A stretch of DNA of 64,000 bases from Apostichopus japonicus (lineage: Eukaryota > Echinodermata > Holothuroidea > Aspidochirotida > Stichopodidae), in contig NC_092569.1 of NCBI RefSeq assembly GCF_037975245.1, forward strand, positions 2,831,501 through 2,895,500, read 5' to 3'. Position 1 is the first letter of the stretch. Each line of letters opens with the position of its first letter. The translations under genes and the position numbers were made by a program. The notes beneath the pieces were generated by a model. That model saw nothing but the letters and a program-made list of their open reading frames with translations. It was not told the DNA's origin and ran no database searches. Below are positions 13,380 through 23,690 of this stretch, piece after piece.

Positions 13380-14480
13380 ACAAAAATTCCCCTCCGCCAC
13401 GGCGGGAAAACCTGTCACTGCTAATTCGCTGTAAACTCATACATATCCAATTTAAACATGTACGAAAGCTCTGTGTTTTTCGAATGTTAGGACACGTCGG
13501 CGCTGCCACGACAGGGCAGAATGTTACAGCTCTCAGACAAACCCTGCAGGTAGCCCCCCTTAAATATGAACTTGAAACACGAGGTATTTTATTACCCTGA
13601 TTGACAGTAGCAAGCACTGTGTCCTGATACGAGTTACTGATCTCAACAAGACGGCAAGACAATGTTGAGTCCCGTACCCTCGAAGAGCTACAGTGTCTTT
13701 TCCCTCGTTACGTTTAATATGCATGCTCGATTGAAGTTGGAAAGCTCCTCGGCAAATATCAAGATACACGTTTTGGGGCAGCCTTGTGGTTTAAGTCACA
13801 TTATGCTCAGAATGGTTCGATTACGTGCTCGACGTAAGAAAACGTCTTAGGGCTGCGAAAAAGAATGTTTTCATCTGTTGCTATCCAAATACGAGTATTG
13901 TTTTCCTTGAATGAAGCCCTTGCATCAGTCAATCAAAAATTTTATGACAATGATGAGAAGTGTGACTGAATAGTGGAGGTTTTTTAATGTGTGTCTTTTG
14001 GTTGTCTTGTTTTCCATTGAATTTAGATACTGTTGAAATGATTCGATTGAACTTGTTAAAGGTATTAATTACTGTATTAACTACATCTGCTAACATTATG
14101 AACAATTGTTTGTATTTATGTGTATCTATCTAAATAGAATCTTTGAAGAGATATTTGAAGATATCATTTTAGCTTATTCTGGAATTTATTTGCTGATGAT
14201 GAATGAAGTGATTTCTAACTTTTATCTATACCCTCTCATATCACCATATTCATTCTAATTTTAAAATTCTTCCATTATGTTGACACTTTAATAATCACAA
14301 AGTGTTACATTGTATTACACTATTCACTAAATAAAACTCTCATCATTCGATATATGAAATTATGTCATTCTTTTATCCAAAAAGGATTATTTCATTTAAC
14401 AATAAACATTGATGCAAACATCCTAAAAATGCATTCCTTTTCAAGAACGAAAACACAAAGGAAGATTACTGTAAGACAAA
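13380..14480. other. Non-coding block, higher GC at its left end
   Basis: The part 13380-13860 is richer in CpG and lacks simple repeats, unlike the flanks. Overlapping open frames on both strands (up to 101 codons on the minus strand) carry no recognisable motif and conflict with each other. A conserved non-coding element or an unrecognised exon remain possible. From 13900 to 14480 the sequence is plain AT-rich. Confidence 0.35.
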
Positions 14481-14490
14481 AGCTACCGAA

Positions 14491-14608
14491 GAACAGAGGC
14501 AGGAATGACATCAGAGACTGCCCAATGAGATTTCTTTTATAGAGCAACCAAGGGTTTTGAAGGTCAAAATTTGGCTTTGCTTGGATTATCACTCCGACAA
14601 GTTTAAGG
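14491..14608 (+). repeat. Local direct repeat, copy A
   Basis: Begins GAACAGAGGCAGGAATGACA and contains CCAATGAGATTT, AGGGTTTTGAAGG and TTTGGCTTTGCTTGGA. The same series of words recurs in the same order and direction at 15621-15745. The pair are diverged by substitutions and small indels. Confidence 0.8.
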
Positions 14609-14609
14609 G

Positions 14610-15110
14610 GACACAAACCCAACCATTTTCTTTGGCTTATATTATAGATACCTTTGTGACTAACAATTCTCCCAAACAGCTAAGAAGTTTAGAGATATCC
14701 TAATTTGAAAGTCACTTCTGGTAGAGCTGTCATTTTGTATTACTTTCCATTTTTTCGACTTCATATATTTAATTTTTTTTTTTTCATATTTACAGTGTAT
14801 TCATATTTTCAGTGCTTTCATTCAGGGTTCAGACATGTCTTCCCGTAATCAGCATCAAATGCGATCATTGTTTGCTATTTCCTTTCGGTAGAACGTGGGA
14901 TGACCACCATTTGTGTCCTAAATGCCGGACGTGTACCAGCTAAAAAGAAAAGAATAGTTATTGGGCTGCACACAAAAAGTAATAGTATTCCTTCTTCCAG
15001 CAAACACCAACCAAAGATCCTAGGAAACCGTTCCGATCGAATGTAGTAGAAAATAAATCCACACAAGAAAAGAACCATATAGACACTTTGGGTGGAAAAA
15101 TGAGAAGGAA
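14610..15110. other. Unique non-coding sequence
   Basis: No exon, repeat or RNA gene can be supported. A minus-strand open frame near 14875-15078 is hydrophobic but short and without context. Confidence 0.5.
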
Positions 15111-15112
15111 AG

Positions 15113-15230
15113 CCATTGACCGGAGGGGTCCAGCCATAGAGGGTGCACAGTGTTAAAAGGTTACCAGTTCATTCTAGACACGGTAGATCGAGAGTGCTAA
15201 AGTTGTGGGGAGACAGGTAAGCAAGGAGCA
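15113..15230 (+). repeat. Module copy 3, one of the best (exon-like core 15178-15216)
   Basis: This copy shows the longest recognisable form. In order: CATTGACC, GAGGGTGCACAGTGTTAA, GGTTACCAGTTCATTCTAG, then a 39-base core starting ACACGGTAGATCGAGAGTG and ending GTGGGGAGACAG, then GTAAGCAAGGAG. Each block recurs in the copies at 30.3 (minus), 32.2 and 47.3 kb (minus). The frame ending in codon CAG has a TAG near the start of the core, which argues against coding. Confidence 0.75.
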
Positions 15231-15620
15231 AAGTGAATACCTACAACTTTTTCTCTTTTTTTTTTTCTTTTTTTTTTCATATTTTCAATGTGAGTGTGCC
15301 ACAGTGTTGACACAATGAAACCAATGACATCAGTAGGGCATCTTAAAAGGTTCAATGTTTCTGCAAAAATTTTGCCCAAAAAAAAAGGCATCTCCATCAC
15401 AATTAACTAAGCACATGTGGCACGATGATGTCATGTTTAGACTTGACCAAGTCTTCTGCTTTACATGTGTGAATGAAAATTAAATCTGTGATATCTCCCA
15501 AATGGAAAAAGATTTTTCTTAATTGCTGTTTAGCTAAGTTTGTTCACCATTTGAGTCATCTCTACTACAATTGTCAATGAGAACGGTTGGAAGGGGGTTT
15601 TTTTTAGTCTCCTTCAATAA
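15231..15620. other. Non-coding sequence with a T-rich run
   Basis: Includes broken T runs at about 15248-15278. Nothing else is supported. Confidence 0.5.
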
Positions 15621-15745
15621 GAACAATATAAGCAGGAATGACATCACAACTGGCCACCCAATGAGATTTTGAAATGGAGAAGTCAAGAGTTTTAAAACTG
15701 GGCAAACTTTGGCTTGCTTGGAACAAGATTTCGAGGAGTTGTGGT
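15621..15745 (+). repeat. Local direct repeat, copy B
   Basis: Partner of 14491-14608. It shares GCAGGAATGACATCA, CCCAATGAGATTT, AGAGTTTTAAA and CTTTGGCTTGCTTGGA in the same order. The two copies lie 1.1 kb apart and flank module copy 3. Confidence 0.8.
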
Positions 15746-18295
15746 CTTTATAAAAGCACTTAAGAATGTACATACATTTTAACACATTAGTGTCTCGTTA
15801 TTTTGTGATTGACATTGTCTCTTACCCATCAGTGAAGATAGGACTGGTATTTCGAGAGACCAGATGCAGGAACTAGTTACTAACAAGGCTGTTCCAGAAA
15901 TTGGAATAATTTTAAGACGCAATCACGTAACACAAACAAATTTCTGTAATATACACATTCCTTTAGTGTGGAAAACCCCAAAAACTTAATGCTTATAACA
16001 GACTGGTTTTGTATCTGCACACAGGTTTGCAAGGAATGAAGTTAATCCCCTATTAAACCTTAAAACAGGTTTGCTTTTTTGGCAAACAACATACATTTAC
16101 TGTGTCCAATATGTTTAGCATAGAAACTCCTTTCTCCTTTCATATATTTTAAGACATGTATCTGACACAAGATCACTACATCAATATAATAATCATCATA
16201 ATTAATCATAAATCATTATTATTTTACATCTACTTAATGAGTCATCAATAATGAAGTAGACTGGAGTAAAACTAATGCTTTTTCATGCAAAATTGACTTG
16301 TAAACATTTCAATCACTGGGGGTATTTCACCTTACCAAAGGAGATTAAAAAATTGAAACATTGTTTTTGGCATTCTTCGGTGTCTCATTCCCCCTCTTAA
16401 AACTTGTTAAGTGATTGACTTTAAAAAAAAAAAACATTTTTTTTTTTTTCCTTTCCAATTGAATTAACAACATGACTAAACAGAATATATACAAGCCCAA
16501 CAATTTTTTTTTCTTTCCCTCTTTTCAATAGTGTGGTCTTCTGGGATATCCGTTAAGATCTCTTTCGCGTAGATTTTTATTCTATTTCTTTATCGACAAG
16601 AAAGTCAAATTATCTTTTAGCCCTTTCAAAAACTACGGGCAAGAGACAATTTTGAATTCATTAGATGAATATGAGGCAACTTTTTTTTTTCCTTTGTACT
16701 GTAATATTTAGTCAAATCTACTTCTATCTCCACCTCTCTCTCTCTCTATCCACCTCTAACTTTCTTTCTTATTTCCTTTGCTTTTTTTTTCCCCTGCGAC
16801 AAGGAAGAACTGACCTCAGATGGCCTCTTGATTTACATGGTATTAATGCAAATTTATGGTTGACCAAGGGGGATGACCACACCGAATGCACTGATAGTGC
16901 TGTCACTTAAAGTCAATTCTCATACTCTTTTCTTTCTCTCTTTGGCTTTTCATTTCTTTAGGAAAACTAAGTGAGTAAGTTTGGAACACGTAACATCAAT
17001 TTCTGACCGATCATGTCAATTTTGACCTGTGCAAGTATTCACCCTTGACCCCCCTTTCTCCCTCCCATATTTTCCTTCCCCATATCTCTAACAAGTGACG
17101 AAGAAAAACTTCAATATTTTCCAAATGAGTAGCCTAATACATTTTTTCAACACCTTTCACAAAGGTTGGTGTATTCAATGCATATCTATGCAGATGAAGT
17201 TATGCCATCAAATCAATACATTAAATTTGCTCTTTGTTAGCAAAAAAGTTGGGACTTCGATGACAGGTGATCAGAATTATTGTTTTTTATTATCATTATT
17301 GTTATTATTATTATTATTATTTCGTTTGGACACTACAGAAGACAACAGATATGAACTATGACCATCTAGATTATTAAATTAAGTGTTTCCATTCAGGAAT
17401 TTTCAACTGTGACACTGTGCACAGGACTACAATGTTGGAGTTTACTACACACTTTCGTAGTTTGCATTCTAGAGATACATACAGTAGCTCATGTCACATG
17501 AATTGATGTGTAGAAGCTGGTTGAGGGAGAGGCCAAAAGGTATAGAAAATCTGGTAAATTACTCAACTTTGGAGTATACTGACCTGTTTATGAATATCCA
17601 GGCAAAGTCATATCTCTACCGGTCCCCTCTACCCAAACAAATTGGCCACTTAGGCAATTGTCAGCTCGTAGCAATATATATATATATATATGAATAGTGT
17701 TGGAACAAATATAATACAAACGTTGTTAAAAGCAACAATGCTTGCCCCTCTGGTATCCAACTTTTACCAAAAATAGCACTGCCCATTCTTTCTCCCCCTC
17801 CTCCCCTCCCCTGGACACACATGTTTGGTCACTGGCCTTACTTTTGTCCTTACAAATCAACATTAAAATTCAATTCAATTCATTTCATTTCTTTATCCTG
17901 CAATGGTGCAGTGCAAATATCATGGTCATAAAACAGTACAGTACATATTGACAGGTTTCAACTACAGTAATGATAGAAAGTATATACATTACGAGGGTAC
18001 GGATCTACAAAACTTTGCCTTGGGAAAACAATTTGAACCAGGGAGGAAGTTTTAGAGAAACTTATATGCATATATCTAGAGTGACATCAAAAGCTGTAAT
18101 TATCTAAATTGCAAAGGTAGACAAATGTAGCATTGCACCCTTCTCTGTTCCTTCTCCACCCTTAATTCCCCCCCCCCCTCCTGCTATCACCCACTTTACA
18201 GTCACTGGCTCCCCCTCTCATTAAAAAAATCTGCAGTAACATCACAAGACTTATTAAAATCTATTGCAAAGTGTATTCAGTGATATCAATCTTGA
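15746..18295. other. Unique non-coding sequence
   Basis: Facing A and T runs at 16422-16450 could form a hairpin, an ATT trinucleotide repeat lies at 17288-17321, and a short TA repeat near 17673-17692. No exon is supported. Confidence 0.5.
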
Positions 18296-18299
18296 TTCA

Positions 18300-18369
18300 T
18301 CGATGCATCAGCTGTGAATGCCGACTGAAGTAGATGGAAAAGTGCAGTAAAAGTGTGCAGACAGGTAAT
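18300..18369 (+). repeat. Module copy 4 (exon-like core about 18331-18364)
   Basis: The core starts TAGATGGAAAAGTGCAGTA and ends GTGTGCAGACAG, followed by GTAAT. The upstream flank does not clearly retain the GGTTACC box, so this is a shorter or more diverged copy. The acceptor is ambiguous (AG at 18329-18330 or 18332-18333). Confidence 0.5.
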
Positions 18370-18888
18370 AGAGAGATAGAGATAGAGAGAAAGATGTAAG
18401 GCTAGATCTTGGAATCTTCACCAAGCTATTGTAGTGATTATTATTCTCCTACATTCATATTTGTTTATTAAACTTGAGTGGACTTTGCTAATTCTTAAAC
18501 TTTATTTTAAACATACAAATTCACACTTTAATTCTCACCACAGTTCTGGTAAATGCTCTATAACATATATATTTACGATCAAACAAAATGGCCTGAAAAC
18601 CGACCAGTCCGTCCACAACTTTCAGATCGTCCAAAATGCCATTGGCATAGCCGGTTGACGATTGAGTAAGATGATGTAATACGCTTGTTATGGGGGGGGA
18701 GGAGGGGGGGTTTGTAACAGACTTTATCCATTCCGCCAATTTAAGGGGGAAAAATGCTGCGAAACTTTTGTTTAATCTCTGAAAGGGTTCGACTCGATCA
18801 TACGTGCACCTCCGAGGTGTTTTTCACAACTATTGTCTCAATTTCCAGCAACGTGGATGGGGAGGATTTAATTTGCAGCAAAAACTCG

Positions 18889-18912
18889 TTCGTTTAATGA
18901 GAATTAAACGAA
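18889..18912. other. Perfect 10-bp hairpin
   Basis: Arms TTCGTTTAAT and ATTAAACGAA are exact reverse complements around a GAGA loop. It lies in a non-repetitive block of mixed composition at 18770-19200. No T run follows, so it is not an obvious terminator; a protein-binding palindrome is possible. Confidence 0.6.
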
Positions 18913-21395
18913 AAAGTTTATAACGTGCTGACTCGGTAATTGAAGTCTCTTACCATGGCCCAGAGGATCCACCTCTGGCTGGAGTATGGACTTGTATGAC
19001 CCCGCACCCCATCCCTGGCCTCTCGAAAAAACCTGGTCACACATGCCACTAATTGTTTAGACTAAAAAGTTCCCATGACTGGGTGCTGACACGTGTACAT
19101 TATGGCACCCTAGGGTCACGTAGTAATGAAATTAGCAAGTACACTACACCCAGATCAAATTAAACCTATCCCTAAAACGCCGCAATGACGTAAATTCAAA
19201 GCTAGATCTATCGTTTCTACAAAGTCTCCCTCTTTTTTATAACCCTTCTTTTATTTTATTTTTTTTTCCTTCTTTCTTTTTTTTTTTTCTTTTCTTTCTC
19301 TTTTATTTACTTCTTTTTTTAAGTCTCTCAAGTTGTACATTAAGGCCCTCTTTGGAGATCCACTTTTTCAATGACAGGTGGAAGACGCTGGCGAGTTCCG
19401 ACGACCGTTCTCATTAAAAGCTCCCCGGGTTCGTTGTTCTGCTGTTTATAAAGCTGACTTTCAGATGGTCACCCGGAATTAGCATTCCGTCCACTTACGT
19501 CTGGCTGAGGACTGGACAATCACATCGGCGGTGGCGGCGACTCGAGTAGACGCAGTTTTAAATTCAGATCAGATTTAGGTGTGGCCAGAAGAAAAAGACA
19601 CGAACGACTAGAAGCGACCCACCCAGGGCCCCCACATCGACTGTAACACTAACTCTAGTAGTGTATGTGTCTCTTACTGCGCCTATGGTTGGAATTAAGT
19701 GACAGTCTCCGTGCTAACGGGTCATTCATCAAAAGCTATAACTAGTGACACGTGATACGACAGAAGAAAACAAGATGAAGAAGAAGAAGACAGAACCTTC
19801 CGTGCATTAGGGAATGACCAGTGCAATGGATTAGAGTATGACCAGGATAAAAAAAAAATGGCCCCAATAGAGGGCACTATATCGTTTCTGTTGCAAAACG
19901 TTTCGGCAGCGGAGAGACATGCGGTTGGGAGGACAGTCATATCATAGCCGAAAAACAGTGGGCATTGCAGGTTGCTGGCCTAAACAGCAACAAAAGGAAA
20001 GTTAAGTGCTTTAACAGCGACGACGGTTGAACATCGTAATGCATAGAGAAAAAAACAAATAAAAGGTGCCAATCAATCGATCATTGCGGGTGTATAAAAT
20101 GTTTTTTGAGGCACGGTTCTGTAACTCGGGGTTGACTATGACCTGAGGTGTAGACTGACCAGGCTTGATCGACAGCAATTGTGAGTGACCTTCAAATGAA
20201 AAAGCGAGGCGGAGAATGGAGGGCAGGATTCCGGAATGCATTCAGAGCAGATTAAGACAGCCTGCCGGGAAAACGCCGAAACGCTGGAGTGTTTGCAGAC
20301 CGTACGTGTGTGTCGTAGGTACGTGTCTTTTCAGAGTGGGAGGGTTCTGTGCTTATAATCGGGTACCAATATGCATGAACTTGCTTATAGGGATGTGAGT
20401 GGTTATTAATAATTCGTCTGTCGCAAAATAGAAGTGCCAAGATTTGTCTGGTCATTTACCGAGGCATTCTGACAGACTACAGTATAGTTAAAATATCACT
20501 GCACAGACATTGTGAAAATTCAAGAAGGAATGGACAAGTTTCTATCAAATTGGCCAATGTTCCACAAATCTCTTATTCACCAACTAAAAAAAAATTGGCC
20601 ATCTCTTAAACGAAATTCTCAGCAACTCACTACAGTCTAAATCTAAAGAAAGAATTTAACAAATGAATATTCAGAGATTTTATGGTAATATCTGATTAAA
20701 AGCTACAAAAGATCTCCCCCCTAAATAACACAACCTGCAACAATGTGCAGTTATTGTTATAAACTACATTAAAATTAGTTAGTGACAAAATCACAGCCGT
20801 CCATCCCTGATATATATTTATTTTTTTTCACGAGAGTTATCACATTGATCAGTGAGATGTCACTACAAGTTCAAAACACTTCAAGTACCTTTCCACGTAC
20901 ATGGGAAAGCAGTAGATCTTCATGCCAACGTGAAATGTTTATTCATTTTCGACAAACAATGCTCATGGACATGCATATTCATGACCCAATACATATTACA
21001 ACAGACTCATGAATAAACATGATCCAATAGTAGATATCAAATGTAATTTACCACACTGTTGCATATTCATGTTCTAGTAGTCTATGCACTCACTGGCTCT
21101 ATGGGACACCCAAGACATATATGCCTGAAGCCCTGCATCAGAGGCATGGCAATGAAGTAAAGTTACTGTTGGTGTGAAATAAGCCGTGTAATGTTTCAAG
21201 ACAGCATGTTCAGGTATGTCATCACAGATGTGCCACAATGACACAGGGAGAGATGGGGTGATGAGTAAACATACATTATTGCAACACTAGTAAACTGTAC
21301 TATAATCACATCACTACGCTATACGGATTAATTGCATGTCTGTTACACAACAGACAGCTGTGATGCATAAATGTGTATGTACATATATAACACTA
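18913..21395. other. Unique non-coding sequence, higher GC at 19350-19700
   Basis: A T-rich tract spans 19230-19330. The block 19350-19700 is CpG-containing and non-repetitive, as is 20200-20400. These resemble conserved non-coding elements in composition only. No exon with splice sites and a sensible frame was found. Confidence 0.4.
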
Positions 21396-21399
21396 TAAA

Positions 21400-22040
21400 T
21401 TATAGAAATGATATTAGCAGCAAACACAGATGTAAATGTCGCATACATGTCAGACTGTGATGTTATAAAGTGTACATTCATAACACTAGTATAAACACTA
21501 CACTAGCAGAAGGTACAGTGCGTTTTGGAATGTGACGATTCCTGATTATATTTATAACATTAAAACAAACATGACACTAGCAGAAGTTACAGTGCATGTT
21601 GCATATCAGACTGATGTTTTAAAGTGTACATTCATAACACTAAGTATAAACACTACACTAGCAGAAGGTACAGTGCATGTTGGAATGTGACGATTCCTGC
21701 ACTTATATTTATCACATTAAAACAAACATGACACTAGCAGTAGTTACAGTACATGTTGCATATCAGACTGTGATGGTTAATGTGTACATTCATAACACTA
21801 ACTAGTATAAACACTACACTAGCAGAAGGTACAGTGCATGTTGGAATGTGACGATTCCTGCACTTATATTTATAACATTAAAACAAACATGACACTAGCA
21901 GTAGTTACAGTACATGTTGCATATCAGCCTGCGATGTTTTAAAGTGTACATTCATAACACTAGTATAAACACTACACTAGCAGAAGGTACAGTGCATGTT
22001 TGAATGTGACGATTCCTGATTATATTTATAACATTAAAAC
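21400..22040 (+). repeat. Satellite of about 155 bp, left half
   Basis: The word AGCAGAAGGTACAGTG recurs at 21505, 21660, 21821 and 21979, giving periods of 155, 161 and 158. Each unit is itself a dimer: one half carries ACACTAGCAGAAGGTACAGTG, the other GACACTAGCAGTAGTTACAG, so the ancestral monomer was about 78 bases. Units decay at the left edge. The array is interrupted by a hAT-type element at 22041. Confidence 0.92.
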
Positions 22041-23258
22041 TAGTGTTTGCACGGGTTATCCGGGTACCCGGGTACCCGCCCGACGTGATACTACCCGGTT
22101 CCTAATTTATTACCCGAATCCTAAGCAAAGTGGGATTTAAAAAAAAAAAAAATGGCAAACCGACGGTTAGGCAAATTTCCCATTGACTTAGTGTGGTGTT
22201 AGGCTACGATGTGGTAGAAGATAACAGCAATTACGAAGGGGCCCGTTCGACGCGATACTATCCGGTTCCTAATTTATTACCCGAATCATAGGCCTACGCA
22301 AAGTGTGATTGTTTAAAAAAAAAATTGCAAACCGATGGTTAGGCTGATTTCCCATAGACTTAGTGTGTTGTTAAGCAACCATGTGTTCCAAGATAACAGC
22401 AATAACGAAAGCTTTCCATAGATATCTTATAACTGCGTCACAATTTCAGCTAATAAACAGATGGCTAGGCTAGACTGCCCCCATTGACTTAGTGTGGTGT
22501 TAGGCAACAGTGTGGTCGAACGTAACAGCAATTACGAAAGTATTCCATGGATGTCTTATAACTGCGTCACATCTCCAGCAAATAAACAGATGGTTAGGCT
22601 TAGCTAGATTTCTCATTGACTTAGTGTGGTGTTAGGCTACCATGTGGAAGAAATTATTATTTATTCATTCGTTTATTTCAAAGAAGGAAAGGCTGACAAG
22701 GAATTTTACTTGATGTTTATGGATTATAGAGGGGATAACTAAAAAATAGGAATCGCAAGTGGCTTTTTACTAATCGTCTATTCCAAATGCGATCAAATTG
22801 TGCGAATCGCGCAATCTCGCGGCTAATGAGAACCCTGGGCCTGCATAATAGATAGTAGTAGTATTAAAAACTGTTTAAGAGCTAAATTGGATATCTATAT
22901 GGTTTGATCCAATAGACGTGCACGAGCTAGCATAAGCAGCGGCGGCAGTGCTATGTTAGTAGTAATGCTAATTATAATTAAATTATAATTTATTTTTTAA
23001 TTTATTAACAAGTTAATGAAAGAACAGAAGCAAATAAAAATTATTGAGGGAGATTTTATACCTTATCTTACACCTACGTATTTGAAAATAAAACATTGTC
23101 AGTAGATAATACAATGCATTTATTACAGCATCCAATATGTAATTTCTTGAAAATCGTGATACACGAGGGTAAACATATTTTTTCCGGGTACCCGGATACC
23201 CGACGGGTAACGGCCCTCGGGTACCCGGTTCCCGATTTTTGGACCCGTGTAAACACTA
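22041..23258 (+). mobile_element. Non-autonomous hAT-type element, 1218 bp
   Basis: The left end starts TAGTGTTTGCACGGGT and the right end, read in reverse complement, starts TAGTGTTTACACGGGT. The flanks ATTAAAAC at 22033-22040 and 23259-23266 are an exact 8-bp target duplication, the hallmark of the hAT superfamily. Both ends are followed by CCGGGTACCCG-type subterminal repeats. Inside are four diverged direct repeats beginning near 22152, 22326, 22455 and 22584, each with GACTTAGTGTGGTGTTAGGC or a variant. No transposase frame is present, so it must depend on an enzyme encoded elsewhere. Confidence 0.93.
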
Positions 23259-23690
23259 ATTAAAACAAACATGACACTAGCAGTAGTTATAGTGCATGTT
23301 GCATATCAGACTGCTATGGTTAATGTGTACATTCATAACACTAGTATATACACTTTACTAGCAGAAGGTACAGTGCATGTTGGGATGTGATGATTCCTAC
23401 GTATATTTATAACATTAAAACAAACATGACACTAGCAGTAGTTACAGTGCATGTTGCATATCAGACTGCGATGGTTACCACATATACATTCATAACACTA
23501 ATACAAAATGACACTAGCAGTCAATACAGTGACGTTATGGGTTGTGATGTTTAATGCGCACATCTACTAGCCCTGACACCAGCAGTTGTTGTTCAGTTGT
23601 GCATGGGCAGTGATGTTTAATGAGCACACTTGCTGATTAAATACTGACATTAGCACTAGATATTCATGGTATGTGGCATGAGGGTCTGCA
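23259..23690 (+). repeat. Satellite of about 155 bp, right half
   Basis: The array resumes directly after the transposon. The next AGCAGAAGGTACAGTG is at 23360; removing the element and one copy of its target site leaves a spacing of exactly 155 from the previous one. Units after 23500 degrade, keeping only words such as ACACTAGCAG and GTGATGTTTAATG. Confidence 0.9.

Noticed and set aside
21400-23690. CRISPR-like regular spacing
   Set aside because: The repeats are contiguous dimeric satellite units of about 155 bp without unique spacers, in a eukaryotic context.
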